Below, piece by piece: positions 1 to 8,868 of a DNA stretch of 64,000 nt. The stretch comes from Sphingobacterium yanglingense (GTDB lineage Bacteria; Bacteroidota; Bacteroidia; Sphingobacteriales; Sphingobacteriaceae). Location of the stretch: positions 62,001 through 126,000 of the forward strand of contig NZ_SNYV01000019.1 in assembly GCF_004363245.1 (NCBI RefSeq). The letters run 5' to 3'. Both the position numbers and the translations under genes were made by a program. Numbering within the stretch: the stretch's first letter is position 1; each line of letters starts with the position of its first letter. The notes beneath the pieces are model-generated. The model did no database searches. It worked only from the letters and a program-made list of their open reading frames with translations, and was not told where the DNA came from.

Positions 1-1
1 T

Positions 2-109
2 TCTGGTCGAGGAATTCGTCAACTGCAGACAGGGCATGTTGGTTTTTATATCTTTATGATGGTCATTGGGGTTATCGCTATCCTTTTGTACGGTTTTTTA
101 AATGTATAG
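2..109 (+). CDS. nuoL: NADH-quinone oxidoreductase subunit L, C-terminal end (partial)
   Basis: Only the last 35 codons are inside the window; the gene begins upstream. The frame reads a short basic segment (GRGIRQLQTGHVGFY) followed by one hydrophobic helix and a TAG stop at 107-109. This is the usual end of the large antiporter-like subunit of complex I, where the sequence after the lateral helix closes with RxLQTGxxxxY and a final membrane helix. It lies 22 bp upstream of nuoM, matching the conserved nuoL-M-N order. The identification rests on this tail plus the gene order. Confidence 0.85.
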   Translation, partial: SGRGIRQLQTGHVGFYIFMMVIGVIAILLYGFLNV

Positions 110-131
110 CTATTTGTAATCGAAGTAATCC

Positions 132-1577
132 ATGAATAACCTATTTATACTGCTGTTACTCCCTCTTGTAAGTGCTCTAGTTTTAGCATTTATGAAGTCT
201 TCATCTTCTGCCAAGTGGGCTGCTTTAGGATTGTCTGTGCTCCAATTGGCACTGACCGTTCCTTTTTTATGTCAATTCGTTCCCGATGCTAGTATTCAGT
301 TTGAACAATCGTTCGATTGGATTCCTCGCTTAGGAATAAAATTTCATATTGGTTTGGATGGTATTAGTCTTCCTTTGGTTCTCTTGACTAATGGATTGAT
401 ACCATTGATTATCTTGTCGACCTTTGGTAAAACGCTTAAAGGGAATTTCTACGCTTTGGTGTCTTTTATGCAGGCGGGTTTACTCTTGGTCTTTGTTGCA
501 CTAGACGCTTTTTCCTTTTATGTAGGATGGGAAGTAGCATTGATTCCGATTTATTTTATCTGTGCACTTTGGGGCGAGGGGGATCGAATCCGAGTGAATC
601 TGAAATTCTTTATCTATACTTTTTTCGGATCGCTGTTGATGCTGATTGCCATCCTTTATCTGTATCAACAGACGGCAACAAAAGATTTTGAATGGAGCTC
701 CTTTGCTGCGCTTGACTTGCACAATGGAACGCAACGATGGATTTTCTGGGCTTTCTTTATTGCTTTTGCTGTGAAGATTCCTATTTTTCCTTTTCATACA
801 TGGCAACCTGATACCTACACAAACGCGCCTACAGCGGGTACGATGCTGCTTGCAGGGATCATGCTCAAGATGGGGACATTCGGTCTGATTCGTTGGTTGA
901 TTCCGATTGCTCCACTAGGGGTTGCGGCTTATGGACAGTTGGCCTTGATATTATGTGTTATAGGTGTTGTTTACGCTTCTCTTATTGCTTTTAAGCAACA
1001 GGATACAAAACGTCTTATCGCTTATTCTTCAATTGCGCACGTAGGATTGATCGGTGCAGGTATCTTTGCTTGGAATCAAGAAGGTTTGCAGGGCGCATTG
1101 ATGCAGATGGTGAATCACGGTATCAGTGTGATAGGCTTGTTTTTTGTGTTGGATATTATTGCACAGCGTACCGGTACGCGCACATTGAAAGAGCTTGGAG
1201 GTCTGGCTGAGCGTATGCCCAAACTGGCTATATTCTTCTTGATCATTATCATGGGAGCCGTAGGATTACCTCTAACGAACGGTTTTATTGGAGAGTTCTT
1301 GCTCCTTAAAGGTGTTTATGGTGTAGGCCTGTTGTATGCTGTATTTGGTGGATTGACGTTGATTTTTGGTGCGGTGTACATGCTTCGATTATTTCAGCGT
1401 ACAATGTTGGGGACGGGCTCGGAGTCGAATAGTGCTATATCAGATATCAAAGGACATGAAATTGTGGTGCTGTTTATTGTAGCCGCCGTTGTATTGTATT
1501 TAGGGGTGTTCCCGAATGGGTTATTGCATTTATCAGAGGCGTCTGTGACACAGCTGTTAGAGCAAGTTAAATTTTAA
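132..1577 (+). CDS. nuoM: NADH-quinone oxidoreductase subunit M
   Basis: An antiporter-like proton-pumping membrane subunit of respiratory complex I. The 481-residue protein is almost entirely hydrophobic, with about 14 membrane helices, the family's usual size. The conserved charged residues of the half-channels are visible: Glu134 in GWEVALIP and Lys215 just before the signature HTWQPDTYTNAPTAGT (residues 222-237). A second conserved segment, KRLIAYSSIAHVG, occupies about residues 293-305. The gene sits between nuoL and nuoN with short spacers, so co-transcription is expected. The ATG start fits a protein that opens directly with its first helix. Confidence 0.97.
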   Translation: MNNLFILLLLPLVSALVLAFMKSSSSAKWAALGLSVLQLALTVPFLCQFVPDASIQFEQSFDWIPRLGIKFHIGLDGISLPLVLLTNGLIPLIILSTFGKTLKGNFYALVSFMQAGLLLVFVALDAFSFYVGWEVALIPIYFICALWGEGDRIRVNLKFFIYTFFGSLLMLIAILYLYQQTATKDFEWSSFAALDLHNGTQRWIFWAFFIAFAVKIPIFPFHTWQPDTYTNAPTAGTMLLAGIMLKMGTFGLIRWLIPIAPLGVAAYGQLALILCVIGVVYASLIAFKQQDTKRLIAYSSIAHVGLIGAGIFAWNQEGLQGALMQMVNHGISVIGLFFVLDIIAQRTGTRTLKELGGLAERMPKLAIFFLIIIMGAVGLPLTNGFIGEFLLLKGVYGVGLLYAVFGGLTLIFGAVYMLRLFQRTMLGTGSESNSAISDIKGHEIVVLFIVAAVVLYLGVFPNGLLHLSEASVTQLLEQVKF

Positions 1578-1599
1578 AGCAAGTATAAGTAAATAGATT

Positions 1600-2985
1600 A
1601 TGGCTGCGATTATTACGCTTTCGTTATTAGGGATTTTAGTATTGTATTTGGGGTTGTTCAAAGCTAAATCAGCTTTACTACCTGTTACGCTTATAGGTTT
1701 ATTAGTCGCATTGGGATGTGAGCTTGCTTTGTGGGGTGGGGATGCAAAGCCTATATATAGTGGAATGGTCGTCTTTGACAATTTTGCACTCGCATTTTCG
1801 ATATTGTGTATCGTGACGACAGGTTTGATATTGTTGCTTTCCAAAGCTTACTTCAGTTCCATTAGTAACAACGTTGCGGAGTACTACTGTTTGATCCTCT
1901 TCTCTTTGACGGGAGCATTAATGGTAAGTGCCTATCATAATTTTGCGATGCTTTTTATCGGTATTGAAGTGATGTCGGTAGCATTGTATATTTTGGTTGG
2001 AATTAGGAAAACTGATTTTGGATCCAACGAAGCCGCGTTGAAATATTTCTTGATGGGGGCTTTTTCCACCGGTTTTTTACTGTTTGGCATCACTTTGCTC
2101 TACGGTGCTACAGGTACTTTTGATATTACAGGGGTACGGGAGTATCTAATAGCCAACCCTCAACAGATTTCTCCTTATTTTTATGGGGGCGTTTTATTGT
2201 TGCTGGTCGGACTTTGCTTTAAAGTTGGTGCCGCTCCATTTCATTTTTGGACACCTGACGTTTATGAAGGAGCACCAATATTGATTACGAGCTATATGAG
2301 TACAGTGGTTAAAGTAGCTTCTTTTGCAGCGTTCTTACGTCTGTTCAGCTATGTATTTGTACCATTACATGATTTTTGGACGCCTGTCCTTCTGGTTGTT
2401 ATTATTATCACTTTGTTTATTGGTAATATCACGGCGATGATGCAGGCTAGTTTCAAGCGTATGTTGGCTTACTCTAGTATTTCGCATGCGGGTTATATGC
2501 TTTTTGCCATTGTTGCTTTGGGAGCGACTTCTACATCCAGTATTTTTACTTACGCCATAGCATACTCCTTATCTTCGGTAGCTGCTTTTGCAGGGCTTAT
2601 CCTGGTAAAACGGGCTAAAGGCTCAGATCAGTTTGTCGCATTCAATGGACTAGGAAAAACGAATCCGTTCTTGGCTTTTGTGATTACTGTCGCTATGTTG
2701 TCTTTGGCTGGAATTCCCCTGACCGCAGGGTTTATAGGTAAGTTCATGATGTTCAATACTGTAATGCAGGACTACCATATTGTTTTACTTCTTTTGGCGG
2801 TGGTGAATGCGGCAATCGGTGTTTTCTATTACCTACGCGTGGTGGTTCACATGTACTTCAAAACAGCGGAAGAAGAAGGTGGTGCTATTCTGCTTCCACT
2901 AAGTTTCAAAGTTGTATTGGGTGCAACAGTAATGCTTACGCTTTTGATCGGTCTTTATCCCGATTGTATTATTGGACTATTATAG
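1600..2985 (+). CDS. nuoN: NADH-quinone oxidoreductase subunit N
   Basis: The third antiporter-like subunit of complex I (461 residues, multiple membrane helices). The key proton-pathway residues expected in this family are present: Glu123 in GIEVMSVALY and Lys208 in FKVGAAPFHFWTPDVYEGAP (starting near residue 207). KRMLAYSSISHAGY lies near residue 287. It is the last gene of the nuo operon, 22 bp after nuoM, and is followed closely by a strong intrinsic terminator. Nothing in the sequence is unusual for the family. Confidence 0.97.
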   Translation: MAAIITLSLLGILVLYLGLFKAKSALLPVTLIGLLVALGCELALWGGDAKPIYSGMVVFDNFALAFSILCIVTTGLILLLSKAYFSSISNNVAEYYCLILFSLTGALMVSAYHNFAMLFIGIEVMSVALYILVGIRKTDFGSNEAALKYFLMGAFSTGFLLFGITLLYGATGTFDITGVREYLIANPQQISPYFYGGVLLLLVGLCFKVGAAPFHFWTPDVYEGAPILITSYMSTVVKVASFAAFLRLFSYVFVPLHDFWTPVLLVVIIITLFIGNITAMMQASFKRMLAYSSISHAGYMLFAIVALGATSTSSIFTYAIAYSLSSVAAFAGLILVKRAKGSDQFVAFNGLGKTNPFLAFVITVAMLSLAGIPLTAGFIGKFMMFNTVMQDYHIVLLLLAVVNAAIGVFYYLRVVVHMYFKTAEEEGGAILLPLSFKVVLGATVMLTLLIGLYPDCIIGLL

Positions 2986-3006
2986 TTGTTTTATAAATTT
3001 ATGATT

Positions 3007-3038
3007 AAAGCCCTTTTTTTAAGGGCTTTTTGTTTTTC
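3007..3038 (+). terminator. Intrinsic terminator of the nuo operon
   Basis: A perfect 9-bp stem (AAAGCCCTT at 3007-3015 pairing with AAGGGCTTT at 3021-3029) with a 5-nt T loop is followed by a T-rich run. It lies 21 bp after the nuoN stop codon. Confidence 0.9.
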
Positions 3039-3083
3039 TAGGGAAAAGGTATAGCAGAGGATGTGTTTTTTTGTGCTATGTGC

Positions 3084-3113
3084 TTTGAACTTTGGGCACA
3101 AGTTGTATCTTTA
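3084..3113 (+). promoter_or_regulatory. Putative Bacteroidota-type promoter
   Basis: TTTG (3084-3087) is followed after 18 bases by TATCTTTA (3106-3113). This resembles the Bacteroidota consensus TTTG-N19-TAnnTTTG, with A replacing the final G. It is placed 19 bp before the start codon at 3133, and the nuo terminator lies upstream, so a new promoter is needed here. Confidence 0.5.
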
Positions 3114-3132
3114 TAAAGGACCATAGATATTT

Positions 3133-5655
3133 ATGAGAAGAGCGGTAATGCTATTTAGCAGACATGTTGCGCTTTATATTGTAATGCTGCTGTCGATCGT
3201 ACCGGCTCTGGCGCAGACCTTGTTACGGGGAGAGGTACGTGATGCAAGTAGTAAACGGGTGATTGTTGGAGCGAGCGTACAGTGTATACAGCACCCCGAA
3301 GGGACCTCAACCAATGCAAATGGAATCTTTCTCATCAAATTGGACTCCACTGTACAGGAGCTTGTATTCTCTGCCGTGGGATACCAAAGTAAGCGTTATA
3401 CTGTAACTCCAACAGATAGTGCGCTGCTTGTATATTTAGAGAAGCAGGACCAAGTGATAGAGACGGTCGATATCGTCAAAAAAGGCCGTTATAAAAATAA
3501 TAATCCTGCTACAGAGCTTATTGATCTCGTCATACAGCACAAGCGTAAAAATCGACTTGTCCAAAAGGATAGTCTATATTTTCAACAGTATGATAAAATC
3601 AAATTCGGGATGGTCGACCCCAAACCTGGATTTAAGACCAGGCTAGGAGATATGAGCTTTTTCTTTAAGGACGTGGATACAACTTCGTTGCAGGGGCATG
3701 AGTTGTTAACATTGTATCTGCAGGAGGATATATCAGACAACTATATTAGACAACAGCCGGCCAGGAAAAAGAAAATCATCCGTAACCAAAGCAAAACAGA
3801 ATTCGATCCCCGCTATGTAAATAATCCTAATATCAGCTCCTATTTAAACTATCTTTTTCAACCTGTGGATATATATGATGAGAGTGTTTTTTTTCTAAAT
3901 AAGTTGTTTTTGAGTCCTATAGCGGACAATGCGAAGCTTTATTATAAATATTTTATAGTCGATAGTTTAAGGACTGGCAAGGATATCTTTGTACGGTTGC
4001 GGTTCGAGCCCCGCAATAGCAATGACTTGCTGTTTCATGGGCAGCTTTTAGTGTCTTTAGATGGGCGTTATGCTGTGAAAAATGCTGAATTGAAGGTCGA
4101 TAAAAGGACAAATATCTCCTGGGTGAATGATTTTAAAATGTCCCTTTCTTATTTTAAGAATTCGGAAGGAATTATGCTACAGGATAGTTCCAATATTTTT
4201 GTCGTTTTTGGTCGGGGAAAAGTAGATGCACTTTTTGGGGAACGGAGCAGTGTGCAATATCGATATGATACGCATCGTACAACTGCCGATGATGTTTTTT
4301 CTGGAGCTCCTGTAGAGGTACGGCTATCTGCTGAAGAAGAACTTGGCGATGTGCGACCGGTACCGTTGAGTACTTATGAACAGCGAATATATAGCAATGT
4401 AGATAGCCTTAACGACTTAAAGTCTTTTAAATCATTATTAGCTGTGGGTTATCTTCTGGCTCAAGGTTATTTTTCGGTAGGAAAGTTTGAGTTGGGGCCA
4501 CTGGAGTACCTGTATCACATGAATGAGATGGAAGGGCAGCGACTCCGCTTTGGAGGAAGGACTACCGCTGCTTTGTCTGAGAAGGTGTATATGGAGGGGT
4601 ATCTTGCTTATGGCTTTAGGGATGATCGGTTTAAATATTATCTAAAAACGGCTGTCGCATTGAACGGAAAATCTGTTGCTACATTCCCTGCTCATTATAT
4701 GGAGGCATCCGTGCAGCGAGATATATTCGAACCAGGAAAAGCCATAGGGTATTTAAAAGGGGATAGCTTCTTTAGAAGCTTTGTTTCCAATAAGCCTACC
4801 AAATGGTTGGATACGGAAGCGTATAGGTTAGGGCACGTGTATGAGTTTGGGAATCATTTCAGTGTATCAAGTAGTTTTACCCATCAGCGACGTAATGCGA
4901 TAGGTGATCTTCGATTTGCTTTAACAGCAGATAGTACGCAGTCCCTGTCTAGTATCAATACCAATGATGTACAGGTAACCTTGCGATGGGCACCTTTTGA
5001 AAAATTCTATTATCGTAATTTACAACGGCGTACGATTATAGAAAGCTATCCTGTATTTAGCTTGCAATATAATAAAGGAATAAGTGGAATATTTGAGGGG
5101 CAATATAATTATGATGCTTTGCGTTTTTCGGTGTCTAAGCGTTTCTTTATGAATCAGCTCGGTTTCGGTGACTTGAAGGCTACAGCTGGTCGTATATGGG
5201 GTACGCTACCTTATCCATTATTGGAGATGCCTAATATACAGGAAACAAAAGATAGGCATACGATCTCTTACGATATGACCAATTCGATGGAATTTGTGTC
5301 GGATAAGTTTGTGAAGTTATCCTATGATCACGAGCTGAACGGTTTTATTTTAAATAAACTTCCTTTGATTAAAAAGTTGCGTTTTCGGGAGATATTCGGG
5401 GCACGCATGTTTTATGGTCAGTTAAGTGCTAATAATGACCCTATGCTCAGTGATAAAGTGGTCTATTTTGATAAACATAAAGAGGGATATACTATTACTC
5501 ATGCGTTACAGAAAAGCCCTTATTTGGAAGGTTATGTGGGACTGGATAATATTCTAAGTATATTTCGTGTGCAATATTATTATCGATTTAACTATCGGTA
5601 TCACCCTAACATTAGTAACGAACGATTTAAACTATCCTTAAACTTTGATTTTTAA
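3133..5655 (+). CDS. DUF5686 family outer-membrane protein with carboxypeptidase-like regulatory domain
   Basis: An 840-residue exported protein. Residues 1-28 form a signal peptide ending VPALAQT. Residues about 30-110 form a CarboxypepD_reg-like beta-sandwich (LLRGEVRDASSKRVIVGASV...), the N-terminal plug-like module common in Bacteroidota surface proteins. The rest is a long region rich in alternating aromatic strands and ends in LSLNFDF, a terminal aromatic strand typical of outer-membrane beta-barrels. This architecture is that of the DUF5686 family, whose function is not established. It has its own likely promoter and is followed 4 bp later by a crotonase gene, so the two may be co-transcribed. 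Confidence 0.8.
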   Translation: MRRAVMLFSRHVALYIVMLLSIVPALAQTLLRGEVRDASSKRVIVGASVQCIQHPEGTSTNANGIFLIKLDSTVQELVFSAVGYQSKRYTVTPTDSALLVYLEKQDQVIETVDIVKKGRYKNNNPATELIDLVIQHKRKNRLVQKDSLYFQQYDKIKFGMVDPKPGFKTRLGDMSFFFKDVDTTSLQGHELLTLYLQEDISDNYIRQQPARKKKIIRNQSKTEFDPRYVNNPNISSYLNYLFQPVDIYDESVFFLNKLFLSPIADNAKLYYKYFIVDSLRTGKDIFVRLRFEPRNSNDLLFHGQLLVSLDGRYAVKNAELKVDKRTNISWVNDFKMSLSYFKNSEGIMLQDSSNIFVVFGRGKVDALFGERSSVQYRYDTHRTTADDVFSGAPVEVRLSAEEELGDVRPVPLSTYEQRIYSNVDSLNDLKSFKSLLAVGYLLAQGYFSVGKFELGPLEYLYHMNEMEGQRLRFGGRTTAALSEKVYMEGYLAYGFRDDRFKYYLKTAVALNGKSVATFPAHYMEASVQRDIFEPGKAIGYLKGDSFFRSFVSNKPTKWLDTEAYRLGHVYEFGNHFSVSSSFTHQRRNAIGDLRFALTADSTQSLSSINTNDVQVTLRWAPFEKFYYRNLQRRTIIESYPVFSLQYNKGISGIFEGQYNYDALRFSVSKRFFMNQLGFGDLKATAGRIWGTLPYPLLEMPNIQETKDRHTISYDMTNSMEFVSDKFVKLSYDHELNGFILNKLPLIKKLRFREIFGARMFYGQLSANNDPMLSDKVVYFDKHKEGYTITHALQKSPYLEGYVGLDNILSIFRVQYYYRFNYRYHPNISNERFKLSLNFDF

Positions 5656-5659
5656 TATT

Positions 5660-6436
5660 ATGGAAGTGTATAGTACAATTTTAGTAGATCGGGACGCAAG
5701 TACTGCAGTTTTAAAAATAAACAGGGAGTCGAAGCTGAATGCGCTGAGTACAGAGACTCTTTCTGAGTTAAGTCATGCATTGGACGTTTTGGCAAAGGAC
5801 TCTTCCGTACGTGGCATCATAATCACAGGAACGGGGAGCAAGGCTTTTATTGCTGGAGCGGATATTCAGGAATTTGTCGGGATGAATGGGGAGGATGCAG
5901 CGCAACTGGCAGCAAGAGGACAACGTGATGTAATGGATAAGATAGAAAACTATCCGAAGCCAGTGATAGCCGCGATAAATGGTTTTGCACTGGGAGGTGG
6001 GCTTGAATTGGCTTTGTCGGCTCATATACGGGTTGCTAGCTCAACGGCTAAGCTAGGTCTGCCAGAGGTTTCTTTGGGACTAATCCCTGGATATGGAGGT
6101 ACGCAGCGCCTGCCACAACTTGTGGGTAAAGGCAAGGCTTTTGAAATGATCATGACAGGTGATATGATTGGTGCGGAGGAAGCGTTAGGCTATGGGTTAG
6201 TGAACCATGTGGTTGAGGGGGCAGGTCTTCTTGGTAAGTGTATGGAACTTTTAGGGCGAATTTATTTACGGTCTCCTAAGGCGATTGCCAAAGTAATCAG
6301 TGCTGTAAATGCCGGTTTCGTGGATTCGAAAACTGGTTTTCAACAGGAGATTTCACTTTTTGGAGCATCTTTCGATACGGATGAAGCCAAGGAAGGAATT
6401 GAAGCATTTTTGGAGAAAAGGAAACCTAATTTTTAG
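5660..6436 (+). CDS. Enoyl-CoA hydratase / crotonase
   Basis: A crotonase-fold enzyme of 258 residues that hydrates enoyl-CoA thioesters in fatty acid or butyrate metabolism. The oxyanion-hole segments are clear (AFIAGADIQEF and GFALGGGLELALSAHIRVA), as are the region of the two catalytic glutamates and the family signature LPEVSLGLIPGYGGTQRLPQ. The ATG at 5660 is chosen over an upstream TTG because the family usually begins just before the YSTILVDRD strand. The gene starts 4 bp after the DUF5686 gene. Substrate chain length cannot be told; short-chain 3-hydroxybutyryl-CoA dehydratase is the most likely role. Confidence 0.9.
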   Translation: MEVYSTILVDRDASTAVLKINRESKLNALSTETLSELSHALDVLAKDSSVRGIIITGTGSKAFIAGADIQEFVGMNGEDAAQLAARGQRDVMDKIENYPKPVIAAINGFALGGGLELALSAHIRVASSTAKLGLPEVSLGLIPGYGGTQRLPQLVGKGKAFEMIMTGDMIGAEEALGYGLVNHVVEGAGLLGKCMELLGRIYLRSPKAIAKVISAVNAGFVDSKTGFQQEISLFGASFDTDEAKEGIEAFLEKRKPNF

Positions 6437-6473
6437 AGTAACTACCCATTTGTTGGGAGGTAAATGATGATTT

Positions 6474-7523
6474 ATGATTGGTAAAGACGTTTTTTCGCAG
6501 AAGGAAAGGAATATTATTATTTTAATAATCATACTCGTATTGGGTGCGATTATTCTGTATGCGATGAAGGGTATTTTTGGAGCGATACTGGGCACAATGG
6601 TGATGTATACACTATTTCGTAATCTGAATATCTTTTTGATCGAGCGATGGAAGTGGCCCAAAGCGCTGTCTTCTGTAGTGGTCATCATTATTTCTATCTT
6701 TATCATTGTGCTCCCATTTGTTGGGATAGGAACCATGTTGGTCAATAAGGCATTAGAGTTACAGCGAAATCCGGCATGGATCAATGATATCATCAATGCA
6801 ATCAATACATTTGCGGGAGATAAATTTGGTAAACCTGATTTTCTCAAAGAACAGATCCAGGCGAGTGCAGCCTATTTTGGAGGAATGTTGACCGTTATCA
6901 TTGGAGGGGCAGCGAATGCCTTTTTGGCGATTTCGGTCATGTACTTCTTGCTCTATTTTCTGTTTGTAAATTACAAAGGATTTGAGAGTAGTCTGATACA
7001 CTACCTGCCATTCGATGACGCGAATGCGACTGTGTTTGGAGAAGAATTGAAGAATATTACTTATTCGAATATTATTGGACAAACTTTTATCGCTATCGTA
7101 CAGGGAATCTGTCTGGCTATTGGTTTTTATATTTTTGGGGTTAAGGATGGATTGTTTTGGGGTGTTATCTGTGCTATCTTATCCTTTATTCCTTTGTTAG
7201 GTCCCCCGCTGATCTTTGTTCCGGCAGCAGCGATTCTCTTATCCCAGGGTGCAACATGGCAAGGGATAGGAATGTTGATCTGGGGTTTCGGTTTGGTTAT
7301 CAATATTGATAATGTATTGCGTCTGGTTATTGCCAAGAAAGTCGGGGATATTCATCCCATTATTACGATAGTCGGTGTTATTATCGGTATCCCCTTATTC
7401 GGAATCATGGGCTTAGTTTATGGACCTTTGTTGCTGGCTTATTTTTTGATTGCCGTAAAGATCTATAAGGCGAATAAACGGCTGTCACTTCAAAAAAAGC
7501 TGTTAGAAGGAAAGCTTGAATAA
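6474..7523 (+). CDS. AI-2E family transporter (PerM/TqsA-like permease)
   Basis: A 349-residue integral membrane protein with about eight helices and a central less hydrophobic segment (residues about 95-150). The C-terminal half holds the conserved block of the family: GVKDGLFWGVICAILSFIPLLG near residue 222, then VINIDNVLRLVIAKK and IIGIPLFGIMGLVYGPLLLA. Members have been linked to autoinducer-2 export or to Na+/H+ exchange, so the substrate is uncertain. It converges on the phosphopantetheinyl transferase gene, with 2 bp between their stop codons. Confidence 0.88.
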   Translation: MIGKDVFSQKERNIIILIIILVLGAIILYAMKGIFGAILGTMVMYTLFRNLNIFLIERWKWPKALSSVVVIIISIFIIVLPFVGIGTMLVNKALELQRNPAWINDIINAINTFAGDKFGKPDFLKEQIQASAAYFGGMLTVIIGGAANAFLAISVMYFLLYFLFVNYKGFESSLIHYLPFDDANATVFGEELKNITYSNIIGQTFIAIVQGICLAIGFYIFGVKDGLFWGVICAILSFIPLLGPPLIFVPAAAILLSQGATWQGIGMLIWGFGLVINIDNVLRLVIAKKVGDIHPIITIVGVIIGIPLFGIMGLVYGPLLLAYFLIAVKIYKANKRLSLQKKLLEGKLE

Positions 7524-7525
7524 AG

Positions 7526-8164
7526 CTATCCTACGGCATAGCCTAGCATGTAGTCTTGAAACTGTTCGTAGTATACCTGAAAGGATAAGTCCATTCCATC
7601 TTTGTGCAGGGCGAGAGTCATCACGCCTTGGGGTTTGTAATTGAAGGGACGTATGGTCATGTCATGTAGAAAAGATACGCCTTTATTGCCCTGTAATTTA
7701 TAAACGGCTTCTTTGGCGCACCAGCAAGCATATAGCTGTAGAATTTCGTGGTCAGGATTAATAAAGGCCAATTCCTCTGGTTTCAAAAACTTTTCTTTGA
7801 TACGACGTACTTTGTCCTTGACAATTTCGAGGTCCATACCACATTCACCTTTTGTACTCAGCATGACTCCTGCATAGTCAAATGAGTGTGTGAGCGAGAG
7901 TTTGTAGGGATAATCCGGGAGATAAGGCTTACCATTGCTATCCGAAGGACAATGTATGTATTCTTCTGTCTGTAAGAGGTATCGTAATAATACACGTGTC
8001 GCTAGCCAGTGTAATGTTCGCTTACCTTTGCTAAGATTCCGTAGGCGGTCTTGCTCGGCTTTATCGAGCTGCAATTTGCTCAACAGCTCTTCAGCTGATT
8101 CTTCAATCTTCCAGATTGCAAATTTAGTGCTACTGTCTAATTCTCGGAGGTATACTAAGGCCAT
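7526..8164 (-). CDS. 4'-phosphopantetheinyl transferase superfamily protein
   Basis: This enzyme transfers the phosphopantetheine arm of CoA to acyl- or peptidyl-carrier proteins. The 212-residue length is typical of Sfp-type enzymes. The two metal/CoA-binding motifs are visible: GMDLEIVKDKV (the GxDxE motif, near residue 112) and WCAKEAVYKLQG (the WxxKEA motif, near residue 148). An upstream RxRxL-like motif (GKRTLHWLATRVLLR) is also present. The gene is divergent from dcd, and its start codon lies only 5 bp from a 7-mer tandem repeat that separates the two genes. Confidence 0.9.
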   Translation of the reverse strand: MALVYLRELDSSTKFAIWKIEESAEELLSKLQLDKAEQDRLRNLSKGKRTLHWLATRVLLRYLLQTEEYIHCPSDSNGKPYLPDYPYKLSLTHSFDYAGVMLSTKGECGMDLEIVKDKVRRIKEKFLKPEELAFINPDHEILQLYACWCAKEAVYKLQGNKGVSFLHDMTIRPFNYKPQGVMTLALHKDGMDLSFQVYYEQFQDYMLGYAVG

Positions 8165-8169
8165 AGGTC

Positions 8170-8218
8170 AAAAGTAAAAAGTAAAAAGTAAAAAGTAAAA
8201 AGTAAAAAGTAAAAAGTA
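8170..8218. repeat. Tandem repeat of 7-bp unit AAAAGTA, seven perfect copies
   Basis: Seven uninterrupted copies of AAAAGTA fill 8170-8218, in the spacer between the divergent phosphopantetheinyl transferase and dcd genes. The array ends 19 bp before a TATCTTTG promoter element, so it covers the place where the upstream promoter element would sit. Short perfect arrays of this kind change length by slippage during replication. Confidence 0.95.
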
Positions 8219-8237
8219 ATTTTCGTGCAGCCTGGGT

Positions 8238-8245
8238 TATCTTTG
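8238..8245 (+). promoter_or_regulatory. Promoter -7 element TATCTTTG upstream of dcd
   Basis: A perfect TAnnTTTG -7 motif located 77 bp before the dcd start codon. No clear TTTG lies at the normal distance upstream. That position is taken by the end of the AAAAGTA tandem array and the AATTTTCG sequence after it. Confidence 0.55.
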
Positions 8246-8322
8246 CAAAAAACTTGCTAGATGTCAGGCAATACTGTATTTTTGACATCCGGCTGGTGGC
8301 AGCAGCGGTTTGAAAATTCTAT

Positions 8323-8859
8323 ATGATATTATCGGATACAAGAATATTAGAGGAAATCGAGAACGGATCGATTGTTATTGAACCGTTTGATCGTAAATGT
8401 TTAGGGACAAACTCTTACGATGTACACTTGGGTAAGTACTTGGCTACGTATAAGGATGCGCAGCTGGATGCTAAAAAACATAATGAAATTGTTCATTTCG
8501 AAATTCCAGAGGAAGGATATGTTTTGGAGCCAGGAACATTGTACCTAGGAGTTACCTTAGAGTATACAGAAACTCATGGGCATGTTCCTTTTTTGGAAGG
8601 AAAATCCAGCACAGGGCGTTTAGGTATTGATATACATGCAACAGCGGGTAAAGGGGATGTCGGGTTTTGTAATACCTGGACGTTGGAGATTTCTGTTGCT
8701 CAGCCTGTAAGGGTGTATGCAGGTATGCCTATTGGACAGCTGATTTATTTTGTCGTAGAAGGTGATATACAGACATTCTACAACAGCAAGGGAAATGCAA
8801 AATATAATAACAAGACGATTCGTCCTGTCGAAAGTATGATGTGGAAGAATGCTTTTTAG
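8323..8859 (+). CDS. dcd: dCTP deaminase
   Basis: This enzyme deaminates dCTP to dUTP for thymidylate synthesis. The 178-residue protein matches the usual length of the homotrimeric family. The conserved core is visible: LGKSSTGRLGIDIHATAGKG-type residues in LEGKSSTGRLGID (near residue 92), then GDVGFCNTWTLEIS with the catalytic glutamate in WTLE, and GMPIGQLIYF. The start MILSDTRILEEI is the standard N-terminus. It is transcribed from a promoter next to a 7-mer tandem array and converges on prfB. Its stop codon lies inside the hairpin shared by the two genes. Confidence 0.95.
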   Translation: MILSDTRILEEIENGSIVIEPFDRKCLGTNSYDVHLGKYLATYKDAQLDAKKHNEIVHFEIPEEGYVLEPGTLYLGVTLEYTETHGHVPFLEGKSSTGRLGIDIHATAGKGDVGFCNTWTLEISVAQPVRVYAGMPIGQLIYFVVEGDIQTFYNSKGNAKYNNKTIRPVESMMWKNAF

Positions 8860-8868
8860 CATTCTTCC
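8843..8868. terminator. Hairpin between convergent dcd and prfB
   Basis: A perfect 10-bp stem (GGAAGAATGC / GCATTCTTCC) with a 6-nt loop that contains the end of the dcd stop codon and lies 1 bp from the prfB stop. There is no good T-run on either side. It may act as a bidirectional terminator or a 3'-end stabiliser. Confidence 0.55.

Noticed and set aside
8170-8218. CRISPR or direct-repeat array
   Set aside because: The units are 7 bp with no spacers, so it is a simple tandem repeat.
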